Source of the DNA: Cytophagales bacterium
GTDB lineage: Bacteria > Bacteroidota > Bacteroidia > Cytophagales > Cytophagaceae
Direction of reading: 5' to 3'
NCBI GenBank assembly: GCA_004294225.1
Contig: REBA01000012.1
Span: 127,153-179,018, forward strand
Length of the DNA stretch: 51,866 nt
A program made the position numbers and the translations under genes. How positions within the stretch are numbered: the first letter of the stretch is position 1; every line of letters starts with the position of its first letter. Positions 33,636 to 42,078 of this stretch are shown piece by piece. Under the pieces are notes generated by a model. It was not told where the DNA came from, searched no databases, and was given only the letters and a program-made list of their open reading frames with translations.

Positions 33636-36020
33636 TTATTTTTTCTGCTTATTTATCCATGATTCTAATACTTGTTGGATATCTTTTATATCGGGCAAAG
33701 GAATTTTTAAATACCACTTTCCATTATCTTCATCTTGAAATAAATATTGTTGAATATTATCAAAGTTTATTGGATAAGTTGTACTAGAATAATTTTTCTG
33801 TCTTTTAGATGCTAATGCTTTTTTATTTAAAGACTTAGTTTTTAAAATTTCTGTCTTAGTGGTATTATTGTTCTGAAAAAATGATAACTGAATAGATTCG
33901 TTACTTTGAGCAATATTTGGATTGCTTACTGCCGAATAGGAATTTGTTTGTTCGACTACATAAGGTATATCTGTATTTTGGATGTTTAGGTTTATAAATT
34001 CTATGTAGTTAGAGAAAGCTTCATTGTTTTGAAAAATCAATTCGTCTTCATTCAAATCAATAGCTGGGAAGCGATTTGAATGAGCATAATTGTATAAAAT
34101 ATCCTGTTCTACAGACTTGTTGAGTAGGAGGTTGAATATTTGCAAATAACTTGGTTTTGGGCTGGCTTGTTTTGCTCTTTTTTCCCAATGTTCTTGGTTA
34201 AGTGGAATATCAAAGTTGATGAGGATATCAATCACAGGAATATTCATACCTTCTATAGCTTGGTCGGTAGTGATAAGAATACCACTTTTTTGAGGTTTTC
34301 CTAAGTTAATCAAGTGGAAAGATTTTTCTTTGGGGTTTGTGTTTTTATCAATTAGATATATTTTATTGTTACCGTCATCTAATGATTTGTGTATTTTTTG
34401 AGCTATAGTATTCCATTGGGTGTATATTAATATTTTTTGATTTTCTAAAGTATTAAGGTGTTCTATTAAGCACTTTAGCTCTTCTATTTTCATTCCTAAT
34501 TCATTGTTATCTGGATTTGGAATACAAGATATCTTTCTTAGTAAAGTAAAGTTCGTTAATAATTTACGTCTTTCAATTTCTGACAAGTTCCCATAGATTT
34601 TAAAATCATTAAGATGTTTTAAGATGTTTTCTTTTAAACTTTGATAAGATTGAAATTGATACTTGGTGGGACTAATAAATATATTCGTTGCCTTTTGAGG
34701 TAGCAGTAATTGGGGGTAATGATTCAAAGTTCTTTTAAGTATTATTTCTCTTATAAGCCTATCAATATTATGTAGGTTCTTGAATCCTATGGTTGCTCCA
34801 GTTTTGTCAGTAACCAAATGATTGTCTAAAAATTGATATCTTGGCCCTAAATGATAAATATCTATGAGTTGCATTTGATGATACAATTGCTCAGGGTTTT
34901 TATTGATATCGCCATTGGTAGAGGCAATTAGGTATTTGGTTCGAATTTCTTTTATTTTTTCAAATAATGATTTAGAATAATTTCCTAACCTTTGAACTTG
35001 ATCAATAATGAGTAAATCTGGGGCAAGATGGTCTATTGCTGAGGATAGTTGAAAAAATTCTTCAAAACTAATTATTTGATAGCGGGCTAAATTGTCTGCT
35101 TCCGAATAAATGGAAGATGGAACTTGACTATTAGAGTAAGTTTCTGAATGAATTAGATTTTGCCAATGACCAACTAAGCCACCAGGGCAAAGAATTAATA
35201 TTTTCTTTACATCTAATATTAACGTTGCAAATTCTGAGGCGATAATTATTTGTAAATGATTGGTCCAAGGAAATTCGTCAGCAAGAAGTGCTTTTCCTGC
35301 TTTTAGGAGAAACAATGCACCAGCTTTCTGATAAGGCTCTGGCTGGTTTTTTAAAATTTTTGTTAATTGCTCAGGAGAAGTAGATTGTTCAAATGACTTT
35401 TCTAACAGTTCTTTTCGATGCTGGTCTGCTCTTTTAGACAATATAAAGTCTAGAGCATCGTCATAGATTCTGAAAGTATTGCTGATTCTTTTTGCTTGCG
35501 ATACAAGCTCTTGAATAGATAAATAAGCATCTTGTTTAAGGGTAAAGTCTTTGTTGAAATAGTTGCGAGCTAGTGCTTCAAATTTTTCTTTTTCCAAAGT
35601 ACCAATTTTTATCATTATTTCTCTTTCGGCACCATACTTTAGATAGATAGAGGAATAATCGGGTTGATAACCAGCGAGTAGTATTTTTTGATAAGGAGGA
35701 TATTTTTTTATTTGATAGAGCACATATTCTATATGCTTACAGGTGTTTAAGCCATTCGTTTTAAAATCGTTGCAGGTACAAAAATTAAGGCTATTGTCTT
35801 GGCTACGAATAGCTACTTTATAAGTTTTTTTACTCTCAGGATTGAATACTTCAAAGTCTGAATAAACCTTTTGATTACCAATGTTTTTTACCTCAAAAGC
35901 ATTGAGCTGTCCAAATTGTCTTCTCAGAGCAAATTGCCATTCAATAAGCGACATATTTTCTGGCTTTTGAAGAGGGCTTAAATGCTCGTTGTTGATTTTT
36001 GTGGGTTTATTGATTTTCAT
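33636..36020 (-). CDS. SWIM-SNF2-like helicase-fold protein with degenerate ATPase motifs
   Basis: A 794-residue cytoplasmic protein. A SWIM-type zinc finger lies at 81-96 (CTC...CKH: Cys81, Cys83, Cys94, His96). It then follows the order of SNF2/DEAD-like helicases from YQKAGALFLLKAGKALLADE (about 230-249) to the second RecA lobe (ILIYTQW, about 535; TTDQAIEGMN). The fold is recognisable but the catalytic motifs are not: Walker A, expected GLGKT, reads FPWTNH; motif II, expected DEAQ or DEAH, reads DQVQ; motif III, expected LTGTP, reads IASTNGD; motif VI, expected R.HR.GQ, reads KRAKQASP. There is no frameshift or stop, so selection probably kept a non-catalytic role. It is 125 bp downstream of the mutarotase gene. 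Confidence 0.8.
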   Translation of the reverse strand: MKINKPTKINNEHLSPLQKPENMSLIEWQFALRRQFGQLNAFEVKNIGNQKVYSDFEVFNPESKKTYKVAIRSQDNSLNFCTCNDFKTNGLNTCKHIEYVLYQIKKYPPYQKILLAGYQPDYSSIYLKYGAEREIMIKIGTLEKEKFEALARNYFNKDFTLKQDAYLSIQELVSQAKRISNTFRIYDDALDFILSKRADQHRKELLEKSFEQSTSPEQLTKILKNQPEPYQKAGALFLLKAGKALLADEFPWTNHLQIIIASEFATLILDVKKILILCPGGLVGHWQNLIHSETYSNSQVPSSIYSEADNLARYQIISFEEFFQLSSAIDHLAPDLLIIDQVQRLGNYSKSLFEKIKEIRTKYLIASTNGDINKNPEQLYHQMQLIDIYHLGPRYQFLDNHLVTDKTGATIGFKNLHNIDRLIREIILKRTLNHYPQLLLPQKATNIFISPTKYQFQSYQSLKENILKHLNDFKIYGNLSEIERRKLLTNFTLLRKISCIPNPDNNELGMKIEELKCLIEHLNTLENQKILIYTQWNTIAQKIHKSLDDGNNKIYLIDKNTNPKEKSFHLINLGKPQKSGILITTDQAIEGMNIPVIDILINFDIPLNQEHWEKRAKQASPKPSYLQIFNLLLNKSVEQDILYNYAHSNRFPAIDLNEDELIFQNNEAFSNYIEFINLNIQNTDIPYVVEQTNSYSAVSNPNIAQSNESIQLSFFQNNNTTKTEILKTKSLNKKALASKRQKNYSSTTYPINFDNIQQYLFQDEDNGKWYLKIPLPDIKDIQQVLESWINKQKK

Positions 36021-36128
36021 TTTTTTGAAGTACTTTGAAAATTTAGACTTTCAATACCATAATTTTCATTTACTAATTCAAGGTATTTGATTGTGCTTGA
36101 AAATGAAATCTAAAATAAATAAATCTCT

Positions 36129-36168
36129 TGAATAAAGTATTTCAATTATAATTGAAATACTTTATTCA
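36129..36168. terminator. 40-base perfect palindrome at the end of the mutarotase gene
   Basis: The 20-base left half (36129-36148) is the exact reverse complement of the right half (36149-36168). The mutarotase stop codon (36148-36146) and its last codons lie inside it. It is probably the terminator of the fucosidase/mutarotase transcript. In AT-rich DNA its T-tract is weak, so a protein-binding palindrome is an alternative. Confidence 0.6.
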
Positions 36169-36475
36169 TCAATTGCCATTTGGAATTTGGGGCAGAGTTT
36201 GGTAAACTTTGTTGAAATTTCCACATCAATTTTTCCCATTCTTGTTGTCTTGGAAGTTGTGAAAGTATTTCCATCTGCTTATCAAAATCAAAATCTGACT
36301 CGGTTTCTATAATCATAAACATACGATTTTCTATTCTGTAAATTTGCATGTCTATTATTCCAACCGTTTTTATCCCTTCTAATATTTCCTTCCACACATT
36401 TTTATGATGTTCTTCGTATTCTTTTATTAAGGCTTCATCATTTTTTAAATCTAAAGCCAAACAGTATTTTTTCAT
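36146..36475 (-). CDS. L-rhamnose/L-fucose mutarotase family protein (RhaM-like)
   Basis: A 109-residue protein of the RhaM (former DUF718) family, which interconverts alpha and beta anomers of 6-deoxy sugars so that isomerases can use them. It shows the family start KYCLALDLKNDEALIKEYEEHHKNVWKEI with the catalytic-region histidines, GIIDMQIYRIENRMFMIIET and the final WEKLMWKFQQSLPNA-like segment. It lies 67 bp after the GH29 alpha-L-fucosidase gene (measured from 36543), so L-fucose is the more likely substrate here than rhamnose. The catalytic tyrosine/histidine set appears intact. Confidence 0.88.
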   Translation of the reverse strand: MKKYCLALDLKNDEALIKEYEEHHKNVWKEILEGIKTVGIIDMQIYRIENRMFMIIETESDFDFDKQMEILSQLPRQQEWEKLMWKFQQSLPNSAPNSKWQLMNKVFQL

Positions 36476-36542
36476 GATTTATTTATCTTGATTTCCCTAT
36501 GTTTTATATTAAGTAACATTTCAAGAATTTAAAATCTAGGAT

Positions 36543-37910
36543 TTATTTTAACTCAATCTCAAATACGGTATCTATTTTGTCTGGCATAGGGAAAGTTTGG
36601 TAAGAAGGTCTATTTACGTTGATATATAAATTTTTGCCAGAACTATCGCCCCACCAACTACTTTCTGTTCTGATTTCTGTTCCGTCATGGAGTAGGGCTA
36701 CACGCTTTATTTTATCTACATATCCTTTCAAAACGATTCCTCCTATCGAAGGGTAAATTCGATGAGCAAATAGCGATTTCCCATTGGAGGTAAATAAACC
36801 CCAGTCGTATCTAGGCATAGTGCTAGACCCGCATCCATAAATACTTTTTCCGTTTTTTTTCATCCAGTCACCTACTTCTGAAAGTACTTCGATTGATTTT
36901 TGAGGTATTTTCCCTGTAGCGTCAGGACCCACGTTAAGCAATAGATTGCCATTTTTACTTACACAGTTTACCAGAGTATGAATTACAAGTTCAGGTGACT
37001 TCCAGTTGTTATCATATCTATTGTATCCCCATGAATTATTTAAAGTAAGGCAGGATTCCCATGGTAAAGGTCTGCCTTGATTATCTGTAACTGCTTTTTC
37101 AGGAATTGTTTGCTCTGGAGTATCAAAATCACCCAATGAATTTTCTTCCATTCCTGTAGTACCATCTCCACCGAGTCTATTATTGAGAATAATTGAGGGT
37201 TGAAGAGTGCGAACCATTTGTACCATTTCTTTAGCTTTCCATTTTTCACTTTTCATTTCGCCGTAGCTAAAGTCAAACCACATGATGTCTATTTTGCCAT
37301 AGTTGCTACACAATTCCTTCACTTGTCCGTGCATGAAGGTGATATAATTGTCCCAATTTATTTTTTCGTCTTTGTATTTTTCATTGCCACGCATTGGGTG
37401 ATGTGTATCATTATATTTTGGAAAATCTGGGTGATGCCAATCAATGAGAGAAAAATACAAACCTACTTTGATATTTTCTGCTCTCAATGCCTCTACATAT
37501 TCTTTAATTATATCGCGCTTAAATGGAGTGTTGGTAATTTTATAATCAGTTAGTTTGCTATCCCATAAGCTAAAACCTTCATGGTGCTTAGCAGTGAGAA
37601 CTACATATTTCATGCCTGCTAGTTTTGCAGTACGTGCCCATTCTTTTGCATCAAACAAGTAGGGGTTGAAGTTTTTAAAATACGCTTCATCATATATCTC
37701 ATTAGATGTTTTTTCGTCATGCCTTACCCACTCACCTCTAGCAGGAATAGCATATAGCCCAAAGTGAATAAACATTCCAAAACGAGCATCTCGATGCCAT
37801 TCGGTTCGTTTCATTTTAGCCTCATAACTATTTTCATTGTTAATAGGTTTTTGGGCATTGGATAGATAGTGAATAAAGAATAAAAGAAATAATAGGATAT
37901 TTTTTTTCAT
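36543..37910 (-). CDS. Exported alpha-L-fucosidase, glycoside hydrolase family 29
   Basis: Hydrolyses terminal alpha-L-fucose from glycans in the periplasm or outside. The 455-residue product has a signal peptide ending SNAQ (residue 20), the GH29 signatures WHRDARFGMFIHFGLYAIPARGEW (38-61), VVLTAKHHEGFSLWDS (103-118) with substrate-binding His residues, GLYFSLIDWHHPD, and the nucleophile aspartate in IDIMWFDFSYG (Asp213). The acid/base glutamate cannot be assigned with certainty. The ATG at 37910 is used; a TTG seven codons upstream would place a polar leader before the signal peptide. It is followed by a mutarotase gene, making a small fucose-release unit. Confidence 0.93.
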   Translation of the reverse strand: MKKNILLFLLFFIHYLSNAQKPINNENSYEAKMKRTEWHRDARFGMFIHFGLYAIPARGEWVRHDEKTSNEIYDEAYFKNFNPYLFDAKEWARTAKLAGMKYVVLTAKHHEGFSLWDSKLTDYKITNTPFKRDIIKEYVEALRAENIKVGLYFSLIDWHHPDFPKYNDTHHPMRGNEKYKDEKINWDNYITFMHGQVKELCSNYGKIDIMWFDFSYGEMKSEKWKAKEMVQMVRTLQPSIILNNRLGGDGTTGMEENSLGDFDTPEQTIPEKAVTDNQGRPLPWESCLTLNNSWGYNRYDNNWKSPELVIHTLVNCVSKNGNLLLNVGPDATGKIPQKSIEVLSEVGDWMKKNGKSIYGCGSSTMPRYDWGLFTSNGKSLFAHRIYPSIGGIVLKGYVDKIKRVALLHDGTEIRTESSWWGDSSGKNLYINVNRPSYQTFPMPDKIDTVFEIELK

Positions 37911-38255
37911 GGGGGATATAGATAAATTCAAATAAAACTAAATAGATATAGATTAGTAAACAAGTTTATTGAGTTAAGTTTTTTTCAAATAAATCTTTAT
38001 TGATTGCAAGATAAAAGAATTTATATAATTGATTAATAATAAATTAAATATTTTACTATTGTTTATTTTAGTGAATAGATTTTTATTGATCATCCATATT
38101 TTTCTGTCTTTTTTAACTTCTTAGTTAGGTACAGAGCCACTTTCTTTAGTAAAATAAATTTAGTTTTTAAGAAACTTAACAAACTATTAATAAGCTAAAT
38201 TTATATCAATTTAAAACCTTATTTTTATCAAAAAATAAAAACTGCAAGAAACACA
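37911..38255. other. Divergent intergenic region, no gene seen
   Basis: A 345-bp AT-rich stretch between the divergent fucosidase and esterase genes. I find no ORF of note, no RNA gene and no clear TAnnTTTG element on either strand. It should hold the promoters of both genes and may carry operators for a fucose-responsive regulator, but nothing stands out. Confidence 0.6.
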
Positions 38256-39167
38256 ATGAAGAAAATTCTTTTTTTAATATTGATAATCAATTCTTTTAAT
38301 TCAAATGCTCAAAAGAAATCATTAACAAAAACCGAAGCACCTAAAACAGACCATGGTTATACGATAGGTCAAATAGATAAAAATTATGGAGCGTTTGTGA
38401 ATTTTCACAGCGATACTATGAATAAAGACTTTCCGATGTTGGTATTTTTACCCAATGGATATAAGGAGAGTAAAAAAGAATTTCCAGTTATTTACTCATT
38501 ACATGGATACAATAATGCTAAGCTAACTGAAGATGGTTTAAGAGCTATGATGCTCCCAGAAACAGGATGTCAAGAGGCAGCGAATGAATACCAAGTGATT
38601 ATTGTTTGTCCATTAGTTGGTAACCATTATTATATAGATTCTCCAATATACAAAGAAAGAAAATTTGCAACACTGATTGGTGTTGAGTTGGTAAGATTTG
38701 TAGAGCAAAGATATAGAGCGATAAAAGATCGTAAATACAGAATATTGCAAGGCTTTAGTATGGGTGGCTATGGAGCAGTAAGTTTGTTGTGTAGGTATCC
38801 AGAAACATTTTCTACGGCACTCAGTAGAGGAGGAGCTCTTTTTCAGCAGGCTTTGATTGATGATTTAAATTGGGACGATGCGTCTTTAGAGTCTTTGGGA
38901 GATTTTTTTGAAAATCCTAAAATATATCATCAACACAGTATTGTGAATCTTTTAAATAAAATTAAGGAGAGAACAGATGTTGCGATAGTTTTGGAAGTAG
39001 GTCGCGAAGATTTTTTATATACAGGAAATCAGAAAGTGAATGAGAAATTAAAAACCTGCAAATTCCCTTTTATATTCGCTGAATATCCAGGAGGACACGT
39101 TTGGTCTAAAAATGCTTTACATAGTATGCTCGTTCATTTGCAGTATTTTGTAAAAACAAAAAATTAA
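38256..39167 (+). CDS. Exported alpha/beta-hydrolase esterase (esterase D/CE1-like family)
   Basis: A 303-residue exported esterase. Signal peptide ends near residue 19 (NSNAQ). The alpha/beta hydrolase core has the nucleophile elbow GFSMGGYG (Ser168), an aspartate in GREDFLY (Asp252) and histidine in PGGHVW (His281), with YSLHGYNN forming the oxyanion hole. This pattern fits the PF00756 esterases, which include feruloyl and acetyl-xylan esterases and S-formylglutathione hydrolase; export and the fucosidase neighbour (divergent) suggest deacylation of glycans. The exact ester is unknown. A hairpin follows. Confidence 0.87.
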   Translation: MKKILFLILIINSFNSNAQKKSLTKTEAPKTDHGYTIGQIDKNYGAFVNFHSDTMNKDFPMLVFLPNGYKESKKEFPVIYSLHGYNNAKLTEDGLRAMMLPETGCQEAANEYQVIIVCPLVGNHYYIDSPIYKERKFATLIGVELVRFVEQRYRAIKDRKYRILQGFSMGGYGAVSLLCRYPETFSTALSRGGALFQQALIDDLNWDDASLESLGDFFENPKIYHQHSIVNLLNKIKERTDVAIVLEVGREDFLYTGNQKVNEKLKTCKFPFIFAEYPGGHVWSKNALHSMLVHLQYFVKTKN

Positions 39168-39168
39168 T

Positions 39169-39214
39169 ATTCAAAGAATATTTAAAATTATTATTTTAGA
39201 AACATTCTTTGAAT
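39169..39214 (+). terminator. Two-part hairpin after the esterase gene
   Basis: Outer arms ATTCAAAGAAT (39169-39179) and ATTCTTTGAAT (39204-39214) are perfectly complementary. Inside, TAAAAT-tatt-ATTTTA forms a second stem. It starts two bases after the stop codon, so it probably terminates the esterase message, although no T-tract follows. Confidence 0.6.
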
Positions 39215-39433
39215 TATGATAGGTTTATTCTCCAATGAAAATTGTAAATATTGATAAAATCTAGTATGTTTAGCTCAATATACTTTCTTCAATTTTAAAG
39301 CTTTGAAATTTCTGTTTACAACTAGTTTAACTAAAAAATGTAAATTTACAGACTTCATTGTTTCAATAAAAGAACACATTTTTAAATTAAAGAAGTTCTT
39401 GGGTTTGAACTATTCTATTTAATCAATTAATCG

Positions 39434-41020
39434 ATGAATAAAAAGTCTTTTTTGTTAGGTGTATTTATATTCATTAAGGCTATTTCTTTTAGCATTGCTC
39501 AAAGTAATACTATTAAAATATCTTCAGTTTTACCTTTGTCTGTTTGTTCTGGGTCTAGCATTTCTGTAAATATAGAATCTACAGGCACTTTTGGTCAAAA
39601 TAATATGTTTAATGTCGAATTAAGTGCCGTCAATGGGAGCTTTTCTAAACCTATCTTATTAGGCTCTTCAAAAATTACTGGAAATATACTTTTTAGAATA
39701 CCCATTTCTACTGAAGCAGGAACAAATTATAAGATTCGAGTTTTGTCTAATATTCCTGCGATAATAAGTAGTGAATACGCCTTTCCTCTAGAGATTAAAG
39801 AAAGACCACTATATGAATTCAGTGTTAAAGGAACCTCAGTACCTTGGAATAAGAATGTGTTTTATTTAACGAATAACGATTCTATTCAATACAATATGAC
39901 TAAATCTAATCAATTTACAAATTGGTACTTTGGTGAAGATGCTTCTTTAAAGTCATTTATTGGCAAAAATCCACCATTTGTACAGTATAAAGATTCAGGT
40001 ACTAAAACAGTCGCTATAAGCAATACAATAGATAATTGTACTACAAACGATACTTTAGGAAAGAATAATTTCAAAATTCAAGTATTTAGCTGTTCACCTA
40101 TACTACCTCCCAAAGCACTATTAATTGCTGACTCTAATAGAGCTTTGATTGAGAATATTGGGAAAGATAAGGATTTTGTACTTTGTAGAGATGCCCTTCT
40201 ATCAAAAGCTAAATTTATTCAAGAAGTCAATCTTTATTTAGAAGAAGGGGCTAATTTTTATATTAAAGGAAGCACCAATAAAAGTGTTATTTACAATACA
40301 GTGAATGCAAGTGCTAACATTGTTTCTGCTACTAATGGTCGCTATTTTGAAAGCACTATAATCAACAGTAGTAAATCGAGCCTTAAATTTTCGCCTTCAT
40401 CGCTAAAGGATAGTTTTGCGGTGCTTACTTGCCCGAGCTTAAGAGTAGATTACTCTGTTAATTATACGTGTTTGCTAGGAGCATTATGTGATACCTTTGA
40501 TGAGATTTTTTTAACAATAGAGGGTAAAGACACCGTTTGTGCAGGAGAAACCGCTGACTATATCATTAGAGTGAGTGGAGAAAAAATGCGTTGGCATACC
40601 TCAGAGGCAGGGAATATAATTTATCAGAAAGATAATATTGCATCAGTAAAATGGGTATTATCTGGGGCTACAACACTAAACTTAATTGTACGGATAGGAA
40701 GTTGTGAATACGATGTGATTTCAAAAAAAAGCATTTTTGTAAAAAACCTTAATCAAGGAGGTTGTATTACTAGCATAAATAATCATGAAGAAAAAAAGCA
40801 TCTTAGTATAAACCCCAATCCTGTGGATGAATTTATGAATATTGTTTCTAACTCAGAAATTCAAGAAATACAAATTTTAGATTTATTAGGCAAACTTCAC
40901 AATACAATTTCTGGAAATGCTAGTCTAATAGATATGAGTATTCTTAATAAAGGATTTTATTTAGTGGCAATTCAATTAAAAAATGGGGAAAGAAAATTTT
41001 TGAAGATTGAAAAAATTTAA
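39434..41020 (+). CDS. Secreted protein with T9SS type A sorting domain (tandem copy 1)
   Basis: A 528-residue exported protein: signal peptide ending SIAQ (residue 23), an N-terminal Ig-like domain (about 26-126, with VCSGSSISVNIESTG and a strand-rich body ending YAFPLEIKERP), a middle region with many cysteines but no known catalytic motif, and a C-terminal T9SS type A sorting domain (LSINPNPVDEFMNIV... KGFYLVAIQ...FLKIEKI, about 455-528). It should be moved to the surface by T9SS. The N-terminal domain parallels that of the next gene. Function unknown. Confidence 0.82.
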   Translation: MNKKSFLLGVFIFIKAISFSIAQSNTIKISSVLPLSVCSGSSISVNIESTGTFGQNNMFNVELSAVNGSFSKPILLGSSKITGNILFRIPISTEAGTNYKIRVLSNIPAIISSEYAFPLEIKERPLYEFSVKGTSVPWNKNVFYLTNNDSIQYNMTKSNQFTNWYFGEDASLKSFIGKNPPFVQYKDSGTKTVAISNTIDNCTTNDTLGKNNFKIQVFSCSPILPPKALLIADSNRALIENIGKDKDFVLCRDALLSKAKFIQEVNLYLEEGANFYIKGSTNKSVIYNTVNASANIVSATNGRYFESTIINSSKSSLKFSPSSLKDSFAVLTCPSLRVDYSVNYTCLLGALCDTFDEIFLTIEGKDTVCAGETADYIIRVSGEKMRWHTSEAGNIIYQKDNIASVKWVLSGATTLNLIVRIGSCEYDVISKKSIFVKNLNQGGCITSINNHEEKKHLSINPNPVDEFMNIVSNSEIQEIQILDLLGKLHNTISGNASLIDMSILNKGFYLVAIQLKNGERKFLKIEKI

Positions 41021-41031
41021 ACAATAAAAAA

Positions 41032-41958
41032 ATGCATATTAAAAAGACTTATTTACTATTTATCTTATTTTCTGTGTTTTTAAACTTGTGTGTACTAAAT
41101 ACAACCTATTCTCAGTCCAAAGAAATACAAGGCACCTATATTATTTCTAAAGTTAGTACTCACCAGTTGTGCTTAGGGGAAGAATTAGTGGCATATATCG
41201 AAAAGGGTGATAACCCCAAACCACCTGCTCCAGGTGCTTTGATTATTATTCAAATAAGCAACAAAGATGGTAATTTTGATTCTTTTACAAATATTGGCAA
41301 CTCAATAAATTCTTTCACTATTTCATGTAGGATACCTTTCTGGCTAGAGCCTAGTAATCAATATAAGATTAGAATGAGATCAGAAATCGATGCTGAAGAC
41401 TATTTTTATGTGTATCCTGAACCAATAAATATCCAAGCACCACCTCTAATCTATACAATTACTGGTAAGACAAACGTTTGTGAAGCCAGTAGCGAGATTT
41501 ATCAAATTGATATAAATAAAGAGAAGAATGCTATTTGGAAAGTAATTAACGGAATCATTTCAGATAGCTCAGCAAATAGTATTACTGTAAAGTGGAATAC
41601 CAATGTAAAACTAGGAGCGGTTTCAATTCAATCGCCATCAAATTCATGTGGTGAAGCAGAGCTAACAAAATTAGATGTAAAAATTAATACTATATCCTCA
41701 TGTATTACTTCAGAGGAAGGAGTAATTTTAAGGTCAAATCTCATTTCTATTCATCCTAATCCAGCATCAGATATATTATACATCAGTACTTATTTTGAAA
41801 TTAAAAAAAGTAGTATAAAGAATTGCAATGGTCAGGTATTAATAGAAACTCATTCTAGAGACGCAATAGATTTAAAGCATCTTTCAAAAGGATTATATTT
41901 TTTGGAAGTTGAAGGTGTAAATGACCAATTGAAGTTTTATAAATTTATTAAAGAATAA
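41032..41958 (+). CDS. Secreted protein with T9SS type A sorting domain (tandem copy 2)
   Basis: A 308-residue exported protein beginning 12 bp after the previous gene, so almost certainly cotranscribed. After a signal peptide (ending TTYSQ, about 28), it has a domain like the first copy's N-terminus: LCLGEELVAYIEKGD..., NKDGNFDSFTNIGNS, IPFWLEPSNQYKIRMRSE, then a PKD/Ig-like part (ITGKTNVCEASSEIYQID...WKVINGIIS) and a T9SS type A domain (ISIHPNPASDILYIS ... KGLYFLEVEG, about 236-308). It lacks the long middle of copy 1, suggesting duplication with loss or insertion. Function unknown. Confidence 0.82.
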   Translation: MHIKKTYLLFILFSVFLNLCVLNTTYSQSKEIQGTYIISKVSTHQLCLGEELVAYIEKGDNPKPPAPGALIIIQISNKDGNFDSFTNIGNSINSFTISCRIPFWLEPSNQYKIRMRSEIDAEDYFYVYPEPINIQAPPLIYTITGKTNVCEASSEIYQIDINKEKNAIWKVINGIISDSSANSITVKWNTNVKLGAVSIQSPSNSCGEAELTKLDVKINTISSCITSEEGVILRSNLISIHPNPASDILYISTYFEIKKSSIKNCNGQVLIETHSRDAIDLKHLSKGLYFLEVEGVNDQLKFYKFIKE

Positions 41959-41973
41959 AGGTAATAGAGGTGA

Positions 41974-42005
41974 TTGTTTTATTTATATCAAAACATCTAT
42001 ATTTG
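41974..42005 (+). promoter_or_regulatory. Consensus Bacteroidota promoter for the TonB receptor operon
   Basis: TTG at 41974-41976 and TATATTTG at 41998-42005 (exact TAnnTTTG) are separated by 21 bp, the optimal spacing for this phylum's major sigma factor. The TonB receptor start codon follows 73 bp downstream. Confidence 0.7.
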
Positions 42006-42078
42006 AAATATTTTATTTTTTAGGCTAAAAGATGAAATAGTTTGATAATATTTTAAAGAAAGTTTCAATAGCTATTTA

